NCBI RefSeq assembly: GCF_025465275.1
Contig: NZ_JAODNK010000049.1
Span: 1-61,641 of the forward strand
Source: Nocardia sp.
GTDB lineage: Bacteria; Actinomycetota; Actinomycetes; Mycobacteriales; Mycobacteriaceae
Reading direction: 5' to 3'
DNA length: 61,641 bases
Shown here: positions 61,478-61,641 of the stretch, one piece after another
Numbering within the stretch: position 1 is the stretch's first letter
How the letters are laid out: every line of letters begins with the position of its first letter
Notes under the pieces: generated by a model
What the model saw: only the letters and a program-made list of their open reading frames with translations
Database searches by the model: none
What the model was told of the DNA's origin: nothing
Made by a program: the position numbers and the translations under genes

Positions 61478-61568
61478 CGTCGTCCCGGCATGCTTTTGGC
61501 CGGGATCCACACCGGCAGTGCTCCAGTGGGTTCAGTGGATCCCGGCCAAAAAAGGCGCCGGGATGACG
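61478..61568. repeat. Palindromic dispersed repeat, copy 4 (full inverted pair)
   Basis: Left arm CGTCGTCCCGGC, ATGCTTTT, GGCCGGGATCC starts at 61478; the right arm GTGGATCCCGGCC ... GCCGGGATGACG ends at 61568. The arms would pair into a long hairpin with a 19-nt centre. It lies on the 3' side of pcrA. Copies 1 to 4 differ only at scattered sites. Confidence 0.78.
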
Positions 61569-61590
61569 AAGGGCCGCGCCCTGGAAACAG

Positions 61591-61626
61591 GAACTGCCCA
61601 CCCGATCGAATTCGGATGGGCAGTTC
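61591..61626. terminator. Terminator-like hairpin near the window end
   Basis: GAACTGCCCACCCGA (61591-61605) pairs with TCGGATGGGCAGTTC (61612-61626) with one wobble, around TCGAAT. No gene follows inside the window. Confidence 0.6.
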
Positions 61627-61641
61627 GCTTATGCGTTGTCT

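Noticed and set aside
61320..61601. 93-codon minus-strand ORF at the window end
   Set aside because: It runs through the palindromic repeat and the end of pcrA and has no coding bias or ribosome site.

Overview
The window reads as chromosome of a mycolic-acid actinomycete, most likely Nocardia (a Rhodococcus or Gordonia relative is less likely). The DNA is GC-rich with strong third-position GC. It carries a meromycolate-type acyl carrier protein, an AmtR-type nitrogen regulator, an encapsulin with a DyP cargo, dfrA-thyA, and the order pgi / chorismate mutase / pcrA that is also seen in Mycobacterium. No rRNA, tRNA, CRISPR array or intact transposase was seen.

Layout. 1-160: the ends of two minus-strand glycine-betaine-type ABC transporter genes run directly into an NRPS condensation domain, so this is a rearrangement or misassembly junction. 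149-7075: a five-domain NRPS (C-A-T-E-C) ending in a decayed A domain. 7202-13207: Uma2 protein, membrane protein, Nudix hydrolase, GDSL esterase, an SRPBCC/acyl-carrier-protein pair facing a MerR regulator, and a small exported protein. 13318-19504: DUF4097 protein, ABC exporter pair, vanadium-haloperoxidase-like protein, MarR regulator and methyltransferase. 19538-20370: RelE/ParE-like toxin pair. 20434-28163: an overlapping nitrogen operon (APC permease, two DUF1989 proteins, a carboxyltransferase, allophanate hydrolase) opposite an AmtR-like regulator, with an AmtR-box-like palindrome between them. 28260-33369: TerD protein with a GQYP-rich linker, MFS exporter, Nudix and PH-like membrane protein. 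33489-35683: cupin, DyP peroxidase and encapsulin shell. 35807-45329: dfrA-thyA, cobF, Nei-type glycosylase, carboxylesterase, MocR-type regulator, flavin-fold oxidase and a VapBC-type pair. 45387-54687: CAT-fold acyltransferase-like protein, enoyl-CoA hydratase, TetR and AidB-like dehydrogenase around a TetR operator, CoA-transferase/racemase, SDR and an SRPBCC-epimerase fusion. 54722-61347: pgi, gabD, chorismate mutase, pcrA.

Cross-cutting observations. (1) At least fourteen genes have TANNNT placed 6-8 nt before the start codon, as expected for leaderless transcription. (2) A palindromic repeat family (CGTCATCCCGGC ... GGCCGGGATCC) occupies three convergent gene junctions and the 3' side of pcrA. 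(3) Several small ORFs are remnants of larger genes with internal or terminal deletions: carboxylesterase, SDR, glyoxalase, alpha/beta hydrolase and the terminal A domain of the NRPS. (4) In the encapsulin operon the Shine-Dalgarno of the shell gene lies in the codons for the last residues of the cargo-loading peptide.

The most system-like units are the AmtR/DUF1989/carboxyltransferase/allophanate hydrolase operon (urea or guanidine nitrogen use, lacking biotin carboxylase and biotin domains), the cupin-DyP-encapsulin operon, and the MerR-controlled acyl-carrier-protein/SRPBCC pair.
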